Assembly: GCF_003862495.1 (NCBI RefSeq)
Contig: NZ_RRCH01000022.1
Coordinates: forward strand, 1 to 64,000
Length of the DNA stretch: 64,000 bases
Source of the DNA: Halocatena pleomorpha
GTDB taxonomy: Archaea > Halobacteriota > Halobacteria > Halobacteriales > Haloarculaceae
Direction of reading: 5' to 3'
Positions within the stretch are counted from its first letter, which is position 1; every line of letters begins with the position of its first letter. A model generated the notes under the pieces. That model did no database searches. It saw only the letters and a list, made by a program, of their open reading frames with translations, and was not told the DNA's origin. A program made the translations under genes and the position numbers. Positions 8,352 to 17,996 of this stretch are shown piece by piece.

Positions 8352-9457
8352 CGCCGGACGATGAGCCGCAACACGTCCTCGTCTTCGAGTTCGTGGTCCA
8401 GTCCGACCTGTTGCTCGTCGTGTTTTGCGCTCGGGCCGGACACGCGCGCGAACCGGAACCGTTCGCGGAAGTCGCCACCGAGTTTATTACACGCGTCCTC
8501 GATGGTGTCGCCCGATCGGAGGACGAGTGGCTCCTCATAATCGATACCGCGTCCGGGCTTGTCCATGTACACGCGGATCAGTCCGATCGTCTCGTAAATA
8601 GACTCCTTCAAGCTCTCAAGTCCTTTCTCTTCTTGTGCACTGATGAAAATGGTCTCCTCGGGATCGAGTCCGTGCTCGCGTAGTTCCTCGTTCACAGTAT
8701 CGAGGTAGCCACGATCGATGAGGTCAGCTTTGTTGACCGCGACGAGCGATGGGAGGTAGATCCGGTTGTCCAGCAACCCGTCGATGAGTTGGTCCACGGA
8801 AATCTCCTCGCGTAGCGTCACATCAGCGTTAACGTAGCCGTGTTCACGGAGCATCTCCGCAATTGTCGACTCGTCGAGTCCGACATCACCGCTCGTAGTC
8901 ACGTTGATACCGCCTTTGTGCTTTTTCGTGATACTCATGCTCGGTGGCTGCTGATCGAGACGGATCTTGTTCGCGTATAGCTCCTCGCTCAGACGAGCGT
9001 ACTGTTCGATCTCGAACACCGACAGCACGTACAACACCAGATCAGCGGTCCGAACGACTGACAACACCTCTTTGCCACCACCCCGACCGCCGGCTGCCCC
9101 TTCTATTAGCCCGGGAACATCGAGCAGTTGGATGTTAGCCCCCTTGTATTCGAGCATTCCGGGGTTCACGTTGAGCGTGGTGAATTCGTACGAGCCAGTC
9201 TCGCTGTCCGCGTTCGTGAGCGCGTTGAGCAGCGTTGATTTCCCCACGCTCGGAAACCCGACGAGTGCAACCGTTGCGTCGCCGGTTTTCTCGACGGCGT
9301 ATCCGTCGCCACCACCGGCTGACGACCGGTTTTCGAGCGTCTCCTTTTTTTGGGCGAGTTTCGATTTCAGACGGCCGATGTGGGCCTCGGTAGATTTGTT
9401 GTACGGAGTGTTGGCTATTTCTGCTTCAAGCTCCTCGATCTCCTCCTCAAGACCCAT
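8348..9457 (-). CDS. drg: DRG-type GTP-binding protein
   Basis: 369 residues, Obg-HflX superfamily. An N-terminal coiled segment (1-45) precedes the G domain: G1 GFPSVGKST at 67-75, G3 DVPGLIEGA near 113, G4 NKAD near 242 and G5 SAQE near 270. A TGS domain occupies roughly 290-369. The order and the insert after G3 are those of archaeal and eukaryotic developmentally regulated GTP-binding proteins, which associate with ribosomes. The first gene of a two-gene unit with the small membrane protein. Confidence 0.93.
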   Translation of the reverse strand: MGLEEEIEELEAEIANTPYNKSTEAHIGRLKSKLAQKKETLENRSSAGGGDGYAVEKTGDATVALVGFPSVGKSTLLNALTNADSETGSYEFTTLNVNPGMLEYKGANIQLLDVPGLIEGAAGGRGGGKEVLSVVRTADLVLYVLSVFEIEQYARLSEELYANKIRLDQQPPSMSITKKHKGGINVTTSGDVGLDESTIAEMLREHGYVNADVTLREEISVDQLIDGLLDNRIYLPSLVAVNKADLIDRGYLDTVNEELREHGLDPEETIFISAQEEKGLESLKESIYETIGLIRVYMDKPGRGIDYEEPLVLRSGDTIEDACNKLGGDFRERFRFARVSGPSAKHDEQQVGLDHELEDEDVLRLIVRR

Positions 9458-9599
9458 CAGCTACCGCTCCGAGATGAACGGCGAAAAAACTGTTCGTTGG
9501 CCCTGGTGTCGATCCGAACAACGAGTAGCTCCTGACCCCCTGTGATGATTGGTCCCACTATTCACGTTCACACGTTACGATCGACAAATAATTACACTA

Positions 9600-9624
9600 A
9601 TATATAGTTTGGCAAGCTATATAT
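9600..9624 (+). promoter_or_regulatory. twin-TATA inverted repeat before the DAACS transporter
   Basis: ATATATAG (9600-9607) and CTATATAT (9617-9624) form a perfect 8-bp inverted repeat with a 9-bp spacer. The left arm is about 40 bases before ATG 9641 and 46 before ATG 9650, so it could serve as TATA box. The right arm is only 17-24 bases before the first ATG. The arrangement looks like a promoter overlapped by an operator. Confidence 0.5.
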
Positions 9625-9640
9625 TTCGGATACTGTAATT

Positions 9641-10924
9641 ATGGTGTGTATGGCAACTACTATCTCACAGGCGTGGCAGCGGTATCGATCAGTGCAGCTC
9701 GTTTACCGGATCGCAGTCGCGTTCGTGTTGGGTTCGATCGTCGGGCTTCTCGTTGGCCAGCGAGCCACAGTATTACAACCGCTCGGTGACCTGTTCGTTC
9801 GACTGTTGAAGATGATCATCGTTCCGATCGTCGTGTTCACGATCGTGATGGCCTCTCGCCAGCTTTCGCCGTCGAACCTCGGAAAGATCGGGAGCCAAGT
9901 CGTCGTCGTGTATCTGTTGACGACAGCGATCGCCATCGGCGTGGGACTCCTCGTCAGCAATCTCTTGGATCCAGGCGTCGGATTGCAGCTCACCGATGGG
10001 TCCGTGTCTCCCGAGGATGCACCTCCATTGCTAGATGTGTTGTTGGGTGTCGTTCCTGAGAACCCCATCGGCGCGATGGCTGAAGGGAATATCCTCGGCG
10101 TGATCACCTTCTCGTTGGTGTTCGGCATCGGGATGACGACCGTCCGTGAGGAAGTTGAGGAAGGATCCGATGTCTACAACGGGATCGAGACGCTGTTCAA
10201 CGTCATCGAAGCGGGAGCTGAAGTCATGTTCAAAGTCGTGTGGGGTGTCATGGAGTACGGCGTCATCGGCGTATTCGCGCTGATGGCAGCGCTGTTCGGA
10301 CAGACTGGAGCGGGGGCGATCGTGGACCTGCTCATGCTCGTGGTGACGCTCACAGCGGCAGTCGGGATACAGATCGGAGTGGTGTACCTGCTGTTTATCG
10401 TGACCCTGTTGCTTGGTCAGTCGCCGCTCGCCTTCCTCCGTGGTTGTAAGGACGCGATGGTCACCGCGCTCAGCATCCGTTCATCAACGGGCACACTTCC
10501 GGTAACGATGTCTAACGCTGACGACAATCTGCAGATCAATGAAGGCATCTACAGCTTCTCGCTCCCGCTCGGAGCAACGATCAACATGGACGGAACGGCG
10601 ATGTACCTCGGTATCGCGGCCATCTTCACCGCCAATATTGTCGATGTGCATTTGACGATCGCGCAACAGCTGAGCATCCTGCTCACGGCCCTGTTGGCGA
10701 GCGTCGGAACGGCCGGCGTCCCTGGTGCGAGCCTTGTCATGATGTCTGTGGTGTTCTCCCAAGTCGGTCTCCCGCTGTCGGCGGTCGCAATGATCGCTGG
10801 AATCGATCCGCTGCTTGACCGACTCCGGACGATGAACAACATTACCGGCGATCTCGCCGTCACGGCGCTTGTGGCAAAGTGGAACGACGCGATCGATCTG
10901 TCGAGTGGGGCGTGGGATTCCTGA
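9641..10924 (+). CDS. dicarboxylate/amino acid:cation symporter (DAACS)
   Basis: 427 residues with the GltPh/DctA fold: about eight transmembrane helices, the serine-rich re-entrant loop SIRSSTGTLPVTM (near 284-296) and the TM7 signature NMDGTAMY (near 316), which binds sodium and substrate. The second hairpin contains ASVGTAGVPGASLVMM. The substrate may be glutamate, aspartate or a C4-dicarboxylate; the key arginine or other specificity residue in TM8 was not resolved. ATG 9641 and ATG 9650 (MATTISQAW) are both possible starts; the second suits a leaderless transcript better. Confidence 0.88.
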   Translation: MVCMATTISQAWQRYRSVQLVYRIAVAFVLGSIVGLLVGQRATVLQPLGDLFVRLLKMIIVPIVVFTIVMASRQLSPSNLGKIGSQVVVVYLLTTAIAIGVGLLVSNLLDPGVGLQLTDGSVSPEDAPPLLDVLLGVVPENPIGAMAEGNILGVITFSLVFGIGMTTVREEVEEGSDVYNGIETLFNVIEAGAEVMFKVVWGVMEYGVIGVFALMAALFGQTGAGAIVDLLMLVVTLTAAVGIQIGVVYLLFIVTLLLGQSPLAFLRGCKDAMVTALSIRSSTGTLPVTMSNADDNLQINEGIYSFSLPLGATINMDGTAMYLGIAAIFTANIVDVHLTIAQQLSILLTALLASVGTAGVPGASLVMMSVVFSQVGLPLSAVAMIAGIDPLLDRLRTMNNITGDLAVTALVAKWNDAIDLSSGAWDS

Positions 10925-11195
10925 TTCCTGTCACGAGCTAATGACGACACGGCGAACTATCGTACTCTGTCTCGAAGTGCTTTTATCGTGTGAACCTATA
11001 CCACCGATATTACATGATCTCATGCCGGCCGGAATATACACAGTAGGATTACCCACAAGATTAGTACCCGTAGCATTCGAAAGATTCACCTTAATGGATC
11101 CAGAAACGTCCTGATAGTGATTGCACCTCCCACAACCGACGACCGACCGAACGCTGTACGGATAGCCGTTCAACCAACGAGGATAGACCGGAACG

Positions 11196-11396
11196 ATGAT
11201 CGATATAGATAGCTTTCGTGACAGTACACAGATTATTCTTCCGACGGAGACGCTCGCGGGACTCCGTTCGGAACTCAATCGACGGTTCGTGCTTTCGTTC
11301 GTTGAGGAAGAGACGAAAACCCGGATCATCGGTAGCCCGGTAGAGATCCGGGAGGCGAGCAACTGGCTTACTCGGCAGGGCGTCGCGGTTGCGTGA
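11196..11396 (+). CDS. small conserved haloarchaeal protein (VNG_1110C-like)
   Basis: 66 residues, acidic, starting MIDIDSFRDSTQIILP. The pattern suggests a mixed alpha/beta fold: a central helix (TLAGLRSELNRRF), two strands (FVLSFV and TRIIGS) and a final helix. A protein of this size lies upstream of rpl11 in Halobacterium (VNG_1110C), and this is probably the same family; that match is from memory. Function unknown. Confidence 0.65.
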   Translation: MIDIDSFRDSTQIILPTETLAGLRSELNRRFVLSFVEEETKTRIIGSPVEIREASNWLTRQGVAVA

Positions 11397-11544
11397 ACAA
11401 TCCGTCGAGCAGACGCTGTCTTCGTGTTCGGTTCGCGTGCTTCGCTCGGTTCACAACTCGTTGTACCGTTGTCTGTCGACGCATCGATGGGCTGGAGAAT
11501 CCTCCTTGGCAAAGTTTAAACCGACCAAGGCGGTGATTCAGGGT

Positions 11545-12030
11545 ATGGCTGGAACGATCGAAGTACTCGTCGCCGGTGGGCAGGCAACGCCTGGTCAACC
11601 GCTTGGCCCGGAGCTTGGCCCGACGCCGGTCGACGTACAAGCAGTCGTCAACGACATCAACGACCAGACCGAGGCGTTCGACGGAACGGAAGTCCCCGTT
11701 ACTATCTCATATGAGGACGACGGGAGCTTCGAGATCGATGTCGGTGTCCCGCCCACGGCGGCGCTGATCAAAGACGAACTCGACTTCGAGACCGGGAGCG
11801 GCCGGCCACAAGCGGAGTTCGTCGCCGACATCTCTGTCGAGCAACTCACACAGATCGCAGAGCAAAAGCAGTCGGATCTGCTGGCATACGACACGAAAGG
11901 CGCAGCCAAGGAGATCGCAGGGACCTGCGTTTCACTCGGTGTTACCGTCGATGGAGAGAACGCTCGAACGTTCAAACAGCGACTCGATGACGGTGAGTAC
12001 GACGATCACTTCGAGACGGCCAGCGCGTAG
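11545..12030 (+). CDS. rpl11: 50S ribosomal protein L11
   Basis: 161 residues. Typical L11 N-terminal domain (AGTIEVLVAGGQATPGQPLGPELGP) and C-terminal RNA-binding domain that contacts the GTPase-associated centre of 23S rRNA. The glycine/proline-rich hinge and GTPPTAAL-type motif (VPPTAALIKDEL) are present. I placed the start at ATG 11545, 25 bases after the TATA-like TTTAAA (about 11515-11520), which makes the message leaderless. A longer open frame upstream has no L11 similarity. L11 has its own promoter, separate from L1-L10-L12, as reported in Halobacterium. Confidence 0.95.
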   Translation: MAGTIEVLVAGGQATPGQPLGPELGPTPVDVQAVVNDINDQTEAFDGTEVPVTISYEDDGSFEIDVGVPPTAALIKDELDFETGSGRPQAEFVADISVEQLTQIAEQKQSDLLAYDTKGAAKEIAGTCVSLGVTVDGENARTFKQRLDDGEYDDHFETASA

Positions 12031-12090
12031 TCGGATTCTTCTATCACTCCGCTTTGGTGGTCTGCGTCGTGGACATCCACTTCGACGTGC

Positions 12091-12177
12091 TTAAGTTCGT
12101 GATCGTAGTGGATTGAGGTGAGGCAGGTTACGCGCCTGTTTCACGCCGTAGCAGCCACTGGCGGACTACGGAGGTGA
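12091..12177 (+). promoter_or_regulatory. promoter and structured mRNA leader of the L1-L10-L12 operon
   Basis: A TATA-like CTTAAG at 12091-12096 would start transcription near 12118, leaving a leader of about 60 bases. The leader can form a hairpin CAGG/CCTG (12124-12137) and a second one, CCGTAG (12146-12151) paired with CTACGG (12166-12171), with an inner GCC/GGC stem and an unequal internal loop. The second stem takes in the first two bases of the Shine-Dalgarno GGAGGTGA (12170-12177). L1 is known to bind a 23S-like hairpin in archaeal L1 operon leaders, so this is a likely feedback site. Confidence 0.6.
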
Positions 12178-12180
12178 ACA

Positions 12181-12819
12181 ATGGCAAATCAGGAATTAGA
12201 GGACGCAGTTTCTCGCGCGATCGAGGAAGCGCCACCGCGGAATTTCCGTGAGTCGGTAGACCTCGCTATTAATCTGCGCGATCTGGATCTCAATAACCCG
12301 AACAACCGCGTCGATGAAGGCATCGTTCTTCCGCGCGGAACGGGACAGGAGACTCGTATCGTCGTGTTCGCTGAGGGCGAGACAGCCCTTCGTGCCGAAG
12401 ACGTTGCCGATGAAGTACTCGACAACGACGCGTTGTCGGATCTCGGTGACGACACTGACGCCGCGAAGGACCTCGCCAGCGAGACGGATTTCTTCGTCGC
12501 AGAGGCGAGCATGATGCAGGATATCGGTCGGTATCTCGGGACCGTGCTCGGTCCACGAGGGAAGATGCCGACGCCGCTTCAACCCGACGACGATGTCGTT
12601 GAAGTTGTGAACAGAATGAAAAATACTGTTCAGCTTCGCAGCGGCGAGCGGCGGACGTTCCACACCCTCGTCGGATCGGCAGAGATGGATCCCGAGGACA
12701 TCGCTGACAACATTGACGTGATCATCCGTCGGTTGGAGGCTGACTTGGAGAAAGGACCCCTCAACATCGACTCGATCTACGTGAAAACAACGATGGGACC
12801 TTCGATGGAGGTGGCCTGA
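12181..12819 (+). CDS. rpl1: 50S ribosomal protein L1
   Basis: 212 residues. L1 family two-domain protein of the mobile ribosomal stalk; it also acts as a translational repressor of its own operon in several archaea. Motifs include the KMPTP loop ([18 protein letters not shown]) and the C-terminal STMGPSM-type end ([12 protein letters not shown]). It has a strong Shine-Dalgarno sequence (GGAGGTGA) three bases before ATG, unlike the leaderless L11 gene. It is followed one base later by the L10 gene. Confidence 0.95.
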   Translation: MANQELEDAVSRAIEEAPPRNFRESVDLAINLRDLDLNNPNNRVDEGIVLPRGTGQETRIVVFAEGETALRAEDVADEVLDNDALSDLGDDTDAAKDLASETDFFVAEASMMQDIGRYLGTVLGPRGKMPTPLQPDDDVVEVVNRMKNTVQLRSGERRTFHTLVGSAEMDPEDIADNIDVIIRRLEADLEKGPLNIDSIYVKTTMGPSMEVA

Positions 12820-12820
12820 G

Positions 12821-13867
12821 ATGTCCGCTGAACCCGAACACCAGACGGACGTCATCCCGGAGTGGAAACGCGAAGAAGTCGACGCGCTCGCGGCGCTCAT
12901 CGAGCGGTATGAGAGCGTCGGCATCGTGAACATCGCGGGCATTCCGAGCAAGCAGCTCCAACAGATGCGCCGTGATCTCCACGGCAGTGCCGAACTCCGC
13001 GTTAGTCGGAACACGCTGATCAGTCGCGCGCTCGATGAGAGTGGGGATGGTTTCGATGAGCTGACCGAACTCGTGAGCGGACAAGTCGGTCTCATCGGTA
13101 CCAACGATAACCCGTTTGGACTGTACAAAGAACTTGAAGCGTCGAAAACGCCCGCACCGATCAATCCGGGCGAAGTCGCGCCCAATGACATCGTGATCCC
13201 CGAAGGGGATACGGGCATCGACCCGGGTCCGTTCGTGGGCGAGTTACAGCAAGTGGGTGCCAACGCGCGCATCGACAGCGGTTCCATTCAGGTACTCGAA
13301 GATTCGACGGTTCTCGATGCCGGCGACGAAGTGAGCGCCCAGCTCGCAAACGTACTGAACGAACTCGGCATCGAGCCCAAAGAGGTCGGTCTCGACCTGC
13401 AGGGCGTCTATTCTGAGGGCGTCTTCTTCGAGCCCGACGAATTGGCGATCGATATTGAGGAGTACCGCGCCGACGTGCAGTCGGCCGTCGCTGCCGGGCG
13501 CAACCTTTCGGTCAATGCCGTCTATCCGACGGCCAGAACCGCAGACGCGCTGGTCTCGAAAGCGAGCAACGAGGCGCGCAGCCTCGGCCTGTTCGCTGCG
13601 ATCGAAAGCCCGGACATCGCGGACGATCTCGTCTCGAAGGCCGACGCACAGATGCGTGCGCTTGCCGCAGCCATCGACGACGAGGAGGCGCTCCCAGAGG
13701 AGCTACGCGGTGTCGATGCGCCGACGGCTACCGAGCCGGAGGCGGCTGAATCCGACGAGGAATCCCAAGAGGAGACCGACGCTGACGCCGAGGACGAGAG
13801 CGATGCCGACGACACCGACGACGATGACGACGGCGGTGCCGAAGGTCTCGGCGCGATGTTTGGATAG
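12821..13867 (+). CDS. rplP0: 50S ribosomal protein L10 (acidic P0)
   Basis: 348 residues, archaeal P0 length. The N-terminal domain ([31 protein letters not shown]) binds 23S rRNA; the central insert follows; a helical spine near 250-300 is where L12 dimers dock; and a very acidic tail ends in EGLGAMFG. That tail nearly matches the end of L12 (EGLGQLFG), the known binding site for translation GTPases. One base separates it from L1 and 41 bases from L12. Confidence 0.95.
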   Translation: MSAEPEHQTDVIPEWKREEVDALAALIERYESVGIVNIAGIPSKQLQQMRRDLHGSAELRVSRNTLISRALDESGDGFDELTELVSGQVGLIGTNDNPFGLYKELEASKTPAPINPGEVAPNDIVIPEGDTGIDPGPFVGELQQVGANARIDSGSIQVLEDSTVLDAGDEVSAQLANVLNELGIEPKEVGLDLQGVYSEGVFFEPDELAIDIEEYRADVQSAVAAGRNLSVNAVYPTARTADALVSKASNEARSLGLFAAIESPDIADDLVSKADAQMRALAAAIDDEEALPEELRGVDAPTATEPEAAESDEESQEETDADAEDESDADDTDDDDDGGAEGLGAMFG

Positions 13868-13908
13868 TAAATCGAACCACGACCAACCAACTCATCAACC
13901 AACACACA

Positions 13909-14244
13909 ATGGAGTACATTTACGCAGCACTCATCTTGAACGAATCGGACGAAGAGATCACCGAAGACAACGTCACTGACGTACTCGAAGCCGCGAACGT
14001 GGATGTCGAAGAGTCCCGTGTCAAGGCGCTCATCGCCGCGCTTGAGGATGTCGACATCGAGGAGGCTGTCGAGCAGGCGGCCGCCGTCCCGGCAGGCGGT
14101 GCCGGTGCAACCGGTGGAGCCGAGGCGGAAGCCGAGGCAGCCGAAGAAGAGGAAGAAGAAGAGGAAGCTGAAGCAGCCGAAGAAGAGGAAGAAGAAGAGG
14201 ACGACGAGGCCAGCGGTGAGGGTCTCGGGCAACTGTTCGGCTGA
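13909..14244 (+). CDS. rpl12: 50S ribosomal protein L12 (P1)
   Basis: 111 residues. The N-terminal dimerisation domain (MEYIYAALILNESDEEITEDN) is followed by an Ala/Gly hinge and an extremely acidic run of glutamates, then the factor-binding end EGLGQLFG. Archaeal P1-type stalk protein, unrelated in fold to bacterial L7/L12. The 41-base spacer after L10 is A/C-rich (repeated ACCAAC) and so probably unstructured. Confidence 0.95.
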   Translation: MEYIYAALILNESDEEITEDNVTDVLEAANVDVEESRVKALIAALEDVDIEEAVEQAAAVPAGGAGATGGAEAEAEAAEEEEEEEEAEAAEEEEEEEDDEASGEGLGQLFG

Positions 14245-14327
14245 ATCAGCTCGACGACGCAGCGATCTTTTCATCACACTCGTGTAATACCGAACGTTTA
14301 GGTCCGAAACCGCACCGAGCGATCCTA

Positions 14328-15563
14328 ATGGTGGTAGAGACCGTAGTGGTCGCTCCGGAGCGAACGGTTGCGGTGCTCGCGTTCGTGGCAGCGGGGTGTC
14401 TGTTCGGAACAGTAAGTGGTCTTGTACCGGGATTACACGCGAACAACATGGCGTTTCTGTTGGCAGCGCTCGCGCCGTCGATACCTGGCTCTCCTCCACT
14501 CGTCGGGGCGGCGATGTTGGCAGCGGGCGTCGTTCACTCGTTTCTCGACATTGCACCGATGCTTGCACTCGGAGTACCGGATCCGGCAATGGCCGTGAGT
14601 GCGCTTCCGGGGCACCGGCTCGTACTGGAGGGTCGAGGAAGAGAGGCTCTGTGCCTATCGGCGCTAGGAAGCGGACTCGCTGTTGTGCTTTCGGTTCCGT
14701 TGGCGGTCCCGCTCACGGTCGTGATGGTGGGTGCAGAGCCGGTTATCAGCACCCATCAGCCGCTCGTTCTCGGAGCGATCGTGCTGGCGCTGCTTGGAAC
14801 CGAACCAACGCGCCGAGGGATCGGCGGTGGTGTGCTTGCGTTCGCTGCGAGCGCCGGTTTGGGGATTGTCGCGCTTGATCTGCCGACGAATCCGGCGTTG
14901 GCTGTCGGAAGCGTCCTCACTCCCCTGTTCACCGGCCTGTTTGGTGCGCCAGTGCTGATCGACGCCATGGAGGGAAACGGGATCCCCGAGCAACGCGGTG
15001 GGACCGTCACTCTCTCGGCACGATCGGTTTGTGGACTCGGCGGCGTTGGGTCGTTGTGTGGCGCGATCGTGGGATACATCCCCGGCGTCTCAAGCGCTAT
15101 CGCGGCAACGCTCGCGTTGGTAACTGTTCCTGGTCGGTACGGCGCGCGGGGGTTCGTCGTTGCCACGAGCGGTGTTAACACTGCCAATACGATTTTCGCC
15201 TTATTTGCCCTCGTTTCGCTGGGCGCGCCGAGAACCGGCGTATTGGTCGCACTCAAACGGGCGAACGTCCCGATCGATCTGCCGCTCTTGCTCGCCGCCG
15301 TCGTGATCGCGGCCGTTGTCGGATTTTGCGCCGTGCTCTCGTTGGGCGACCCGTACCTCCGACTCGTTGGGGCGATCGATTACACCACGCTCTCGATCGG
15401 TGTGCTCGGACTGTTGTGTCTCGTCTCGTATCTGTTCGCTGGTCTCATCGGAATCGGAGTGTTCGCCGCGAGTACCGTCGTCGGTCTCCTTCCGGTGCGA
15501 CTCGACGTTCAACGCGCGCACCTGATGGGTGTACTGCTGGGACCGCTGATACTCGGCCAGTAG
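14328..15563 (+). CDS. TctA-family (DUF112) permease
   Basis: 411 residues and about 10-11 hydrophobic helices. The two internally related halves each contain a glycine/proline-rich loop, FGTVSGLVPGLHANN (near 25) and GAIVGYIPGVSSAIAATLA (near 245), which is the hallmark of the tripartite tricarboxylate transporter permease TctA/DUF112. No TctB or TctC partner is adjacent, as is usual for archaeal members, so the transported substrate and energy source are unknown. Acts in the cytoplasmic membrane. Confidence 0.82.
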   Translation: MVVETVVVAPERTVAVLAFVAAGCLFGTVSGLVPGLHANNMAFLLAALAPSIPGSPPLVGAAMLAAGVVHSFLDIAPMLALGVPDPAMAVSALPGHRLVLEGRGREALCLSALGSGLAVVLSVPLAVPLTVVMVGAEPVISTHQPLVLGAIVLALLGTEPTRRGIGGGVLAFAASAGLGIVALDLPTNPALAVGSVLTPLFTGLFGAPVLIDAMEGNGIPEQRGGTVTLSARSVCGLGGVGSLCGAIVGYIPGVSSAIAATLALVTVPGRYGARGFVVATSGVNTANTIFALFALVSLGAPRTGVLVALKRANVPIDLPLLLAAVVIAAVVGFCAVLSLGDPYLRLVGAIDYTTLSIGVLGLLCLVSYLFAGLIGIGVFAASTVVGLLPVRLDVQRAHLMGVLLGPLILGQ

Positions 15564-16220
15564 TCACGCCGGGTGTTCGAGTCCCGTGAAAAGCCGATCG
15601 ATCCGCTGCCGTTCTTCGAGATCGTCCGGGTGAACAGCGATCACGGTGATGTAATCGTCTCCGTGAGCGAACGACGCAACGTGGATGGTTACCGGCACCG
15701 AGACATCTTCGACGACTTGCACGGTCGCCGTGTAGGTCGAAACCGTGCGCTTCTTGCCGAGTACCGACGCAGTGCGATTACTGTCGAATTCGGGCGTGTC
15801 GACGCCGTCGTAGGTCCCGATCAGCTCCTCAATGAGTTGTCTGTTGGACCACTCTCCGATCGGGTTCATGGACTGACCACCGATCTCCGCTTTCGGTGTC
15901 GACAGTGCTACGAACCGGGTGATCGCGACTTCTGTCGCAACGAGATCGGTGTTTCGCTCGTATCCACGCATGTGACTCGTGGCTTCGACCGACCGTTCCT
16001 GATCAGCGATGCTCACCGAACTGTTGAACGTGGGTGACTCGTTGTGAGTCATCTCGTATCCGGTCGAACTCAATGCCTCATCGCTCACGTTGATCGGCTC
16101 TGATTCGACTGAATACGGCTCTTCACCGGTAAGAACATTGAGACAGCCGCTCGTTGCGAGTAGGCAAACGAGGAGAATCGTGATCGTGGTTTTTGACCTC
16201 GGTATCGAATCTCGTATCAT
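15564..16220 (-). CDS. DUF6517-like haloarchaeal lipoprotein
   Basis: 218 residues. The N-terminus MIRDSIPRSKTTITILLV is a signal peptide with lipobox LLATSGC (Cys about 26), so it is probably a lipid-anchored outer-surface protein. The rest is a soluble alpha/beta domain with regularly spaced strands and many Asn/Ser/Thr residues. The size and pattern resemble the haloarchaeal DUF6517 family; function unknown. The chosen ATG at 16220 starts the signal peptide; the longer frame adds 18 residues that do not belong to one. Confidence 0.7.
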   Translation of the reverse strand: MIRDSIPRSKTTITILLVCLLATSGCLNVLTGEEPYSVESEPINVSDEALSSTGYEMTHNESPTFNSSVSIADQERSVEATSHMRGYERNTDLVATEVAITRFVALSTPKAEIGGQSMNPIGEWSNRQLIEELIGTYDGVDTPEFDSNRTASVLGKKRTVSTYTATVQVVEDVSVPVTIHVASFAHGDDYITVIAVHPDDLEERQRIDRLFTGLEHPA

Positions 16221-16390
16221 AATATGAATCAGGTTTCGATCATCCCTGACAGCTCGCTGTTGCGTGAGTCGCACGGAGCCACGACCGGGACGATCGAGAC
16301 GTTAGTCGGGGCTCATCTGGTGGTGAGTGTTATACTGATGTCGTTGAGCTGGCTAATAACTTGTGGCCGAACGATCCCATTCACAACGCA

Positions 16391-17881
16391 TCACGCATCC
16401 GGGAGCCGATACTCCGGGCCGTCGTCGGTGTCCTCGACTTCAACACCGAACTCCGTGAGCGAATCGCGGAGTGCATCAGCGCGTTCGTAGTTACCGTTGG
16501 CGCGTTCTTCCTCTCGGAGTTCGAGAACCAACTCGATCGCTTCGGTAGCGACGGTGACGGTTCCGCCGGTGTCGGTGTCGAACGCGAGTCCGAGCACGTC
16601 GCCTCCGAGGCGCTCGAACGCGTCGACTGCAGCTTTGAGACCCGTGTAGTCGTACTCGCTGTCTTCGGTGTGACGGTTGACGGCAGTGGCGATGTCGAGC
16701 AGCGCAGTCAGTGCTTCCCGAGTGTTGAAATCGTCGTCCATCGCCGCTTCGAACTCCGCGATCGCGTCAGCAACGGCAGTCCGGAGTCGCTCGTCGGTGA
16801 CAGTTGCTATGGCATCGGCGCTGTCGAGCGCGCCGACTGCACGGTTGTAGGATCGTTCGAGCCGATCCCACCGCTCGGTTGCTTCGTGCAACGTTGCGTC
16901 AGAAAACGTCTGTCGGCTGTTGTACGCCGTCGACAGGAGGAACGTACGAACGCTGTTCGTGCCGACCGATTCGATCGCTTCCTGAACAGTCGAGAAGTTT
17001 CCGAGGCTCGAACTCATCTTCTCCTCACCGGTGTCTAACAGCCGAACGTGGAGCCAGTAGCGCGCAAACTGCTCGCCGGTCGCCGCCTCGCTCTGGGCGA
17101 TCTCGTTTTCGTGGTGTGGGAACACGAGGTCCTGTCCGCCCATGTGAATATCGATGGTCTCATCGAGATGGGCCATCGACATCGCTGAGCACTCGATGTG
17201 CCACCCCGGTCGACCTTCCCCCCACGGTGACTCCCACGTGCAACTGGTTTGTGCCGCCGTTTCGGCGTCATGCGCGTCCTCGTGGCGGTGTGATTCAACC
17301 TCCTCGGGCGTGACACCCCCTGCCTTCCAGAGCGCGAAGTCCGTGGGATGGCGCTTTTCCGCTCGTTCGTCTTCAGGCCCTTGTGCTTGTAGCTCCTCGA
17401 TCGACTGGTTCGAGAGCGCTCCGTACGACTCAAACCGTGTCGTGTCGAAGTACACCGACCCGTTGGATTCGTAGGCGTACCCCCGCTCGATCAGCGTTTC
17501 GATCAGTTCGATGATCTCGGGAATATGCTCGCTCACCCGTGGATACACCTCTGCCCGCTTGAGATTGAGCGCCCGCATGTCTTCGATCGTGCGCTCGGTG
17601 TAGGTTTGGGCGACCGCTTGCTCTGTCTCACCGAGATCGTCAGCACCGACGCGGGCGACGATCTTCTCGTTCACGTCGGTGACGTTCTCAACGTGGCGCA
17701 CGTCGTACCCCCGGTGGGACAGCCACCGATCTATCACATCGGCGTGGACCCATAATCGCGCGTGTCCGAGATGGGCAGGGTCGGACGTGGTAAGCCCACA
17801 GACGTACAGGAGCACGCTGTCGTCTTCCGGCTCGAACGCCTCTTGCTCGCCCGTCAGTGTGTTCGACACACGTATCGTCAT
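16391..17881 (-). CDS. cysS: cysteinyl-tRNA synthetase
   Basis: 496 residues, class I synthetase. Zinc-binding Cys28 within LYVCGLTTSDPAHLGHAR, HIGH-type motif HLGH at 37-40, further zinc ligands CS in WHIECSAMS and HHENE, and the KMSSSLGN loop near 270. The C-terminal DALR anticodon-binding domain follows, with ADALRDSL near the end. The 'HIGH' loop reads TTSDPAHLGH rather than the common TVYDxxHIGH, a minor variant. Confidence 0.95.
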   Translation of the reverse strand: MTIRVSNTLTGEQEAFEPEDDSVLLYVCGLTTSDPAHLGHARLWVHADVIDRWLSHRGYDVRHVENVTDVNEKIVARVGADDLGETEQAVAQTYTERTIEDMRALNLKRAEVYPRVSEHIPEIIELIETLIERGYAYESNGSVYFDTTRFESYGALSNQSIEELQAQGPEDERAEKRHPTDFALWKAGGVTPEEVESHRHEDAHDAETAAQTSCTWESPWGEGRPGWHIECSAMSMAHLDETIDIHMGGQDLVFPHHENEIAQSEAATGEQFARYWLHVRLLDTGEEKMSSSLGNFSTVQEAIESVGTNSVRTFLLSTAYNSRQTFSDATLHEATERWDRLERSYNRAVGALDSADAIATVTDERLRTAVADAIAEFEAAMDDDFNTREALTALLDIATAVNRHTEDSEYDYTGLKAAVDAFERLGGDVLGLAFDTDTGGTVTVATEAIELVLELREEERANGNYERADALRDSLTEFGVEVEDTDDGPEYRLPDA

Positions 17882-17996
17882 TACATGCCGGTACCACAGG
17901 GTGGCCTTTCAAGTCGTCGGAGCCGTGGGACTGATTCGTATTCTCCGTACCGCCCAGAACGAAGGCGATAACCTTACTCCACTCATAGCCGGGTGT

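Noticed and set aside
10931-11512. Minus-strand open frame of 193 codons over the small gene at 11196 and the L11 promoter
   Set aside because: Its sequence is compositionally unlike a haloarchaeal protein and opposes a better-supported gene; no motif is visible.
17679-17996. N-terminal extension of the cbiX frame over the start of cysS
   Set aside because: The extra 106 codons are antisense to cysS and have no CbiX similarity; the ATG at 17997 matches the family start.
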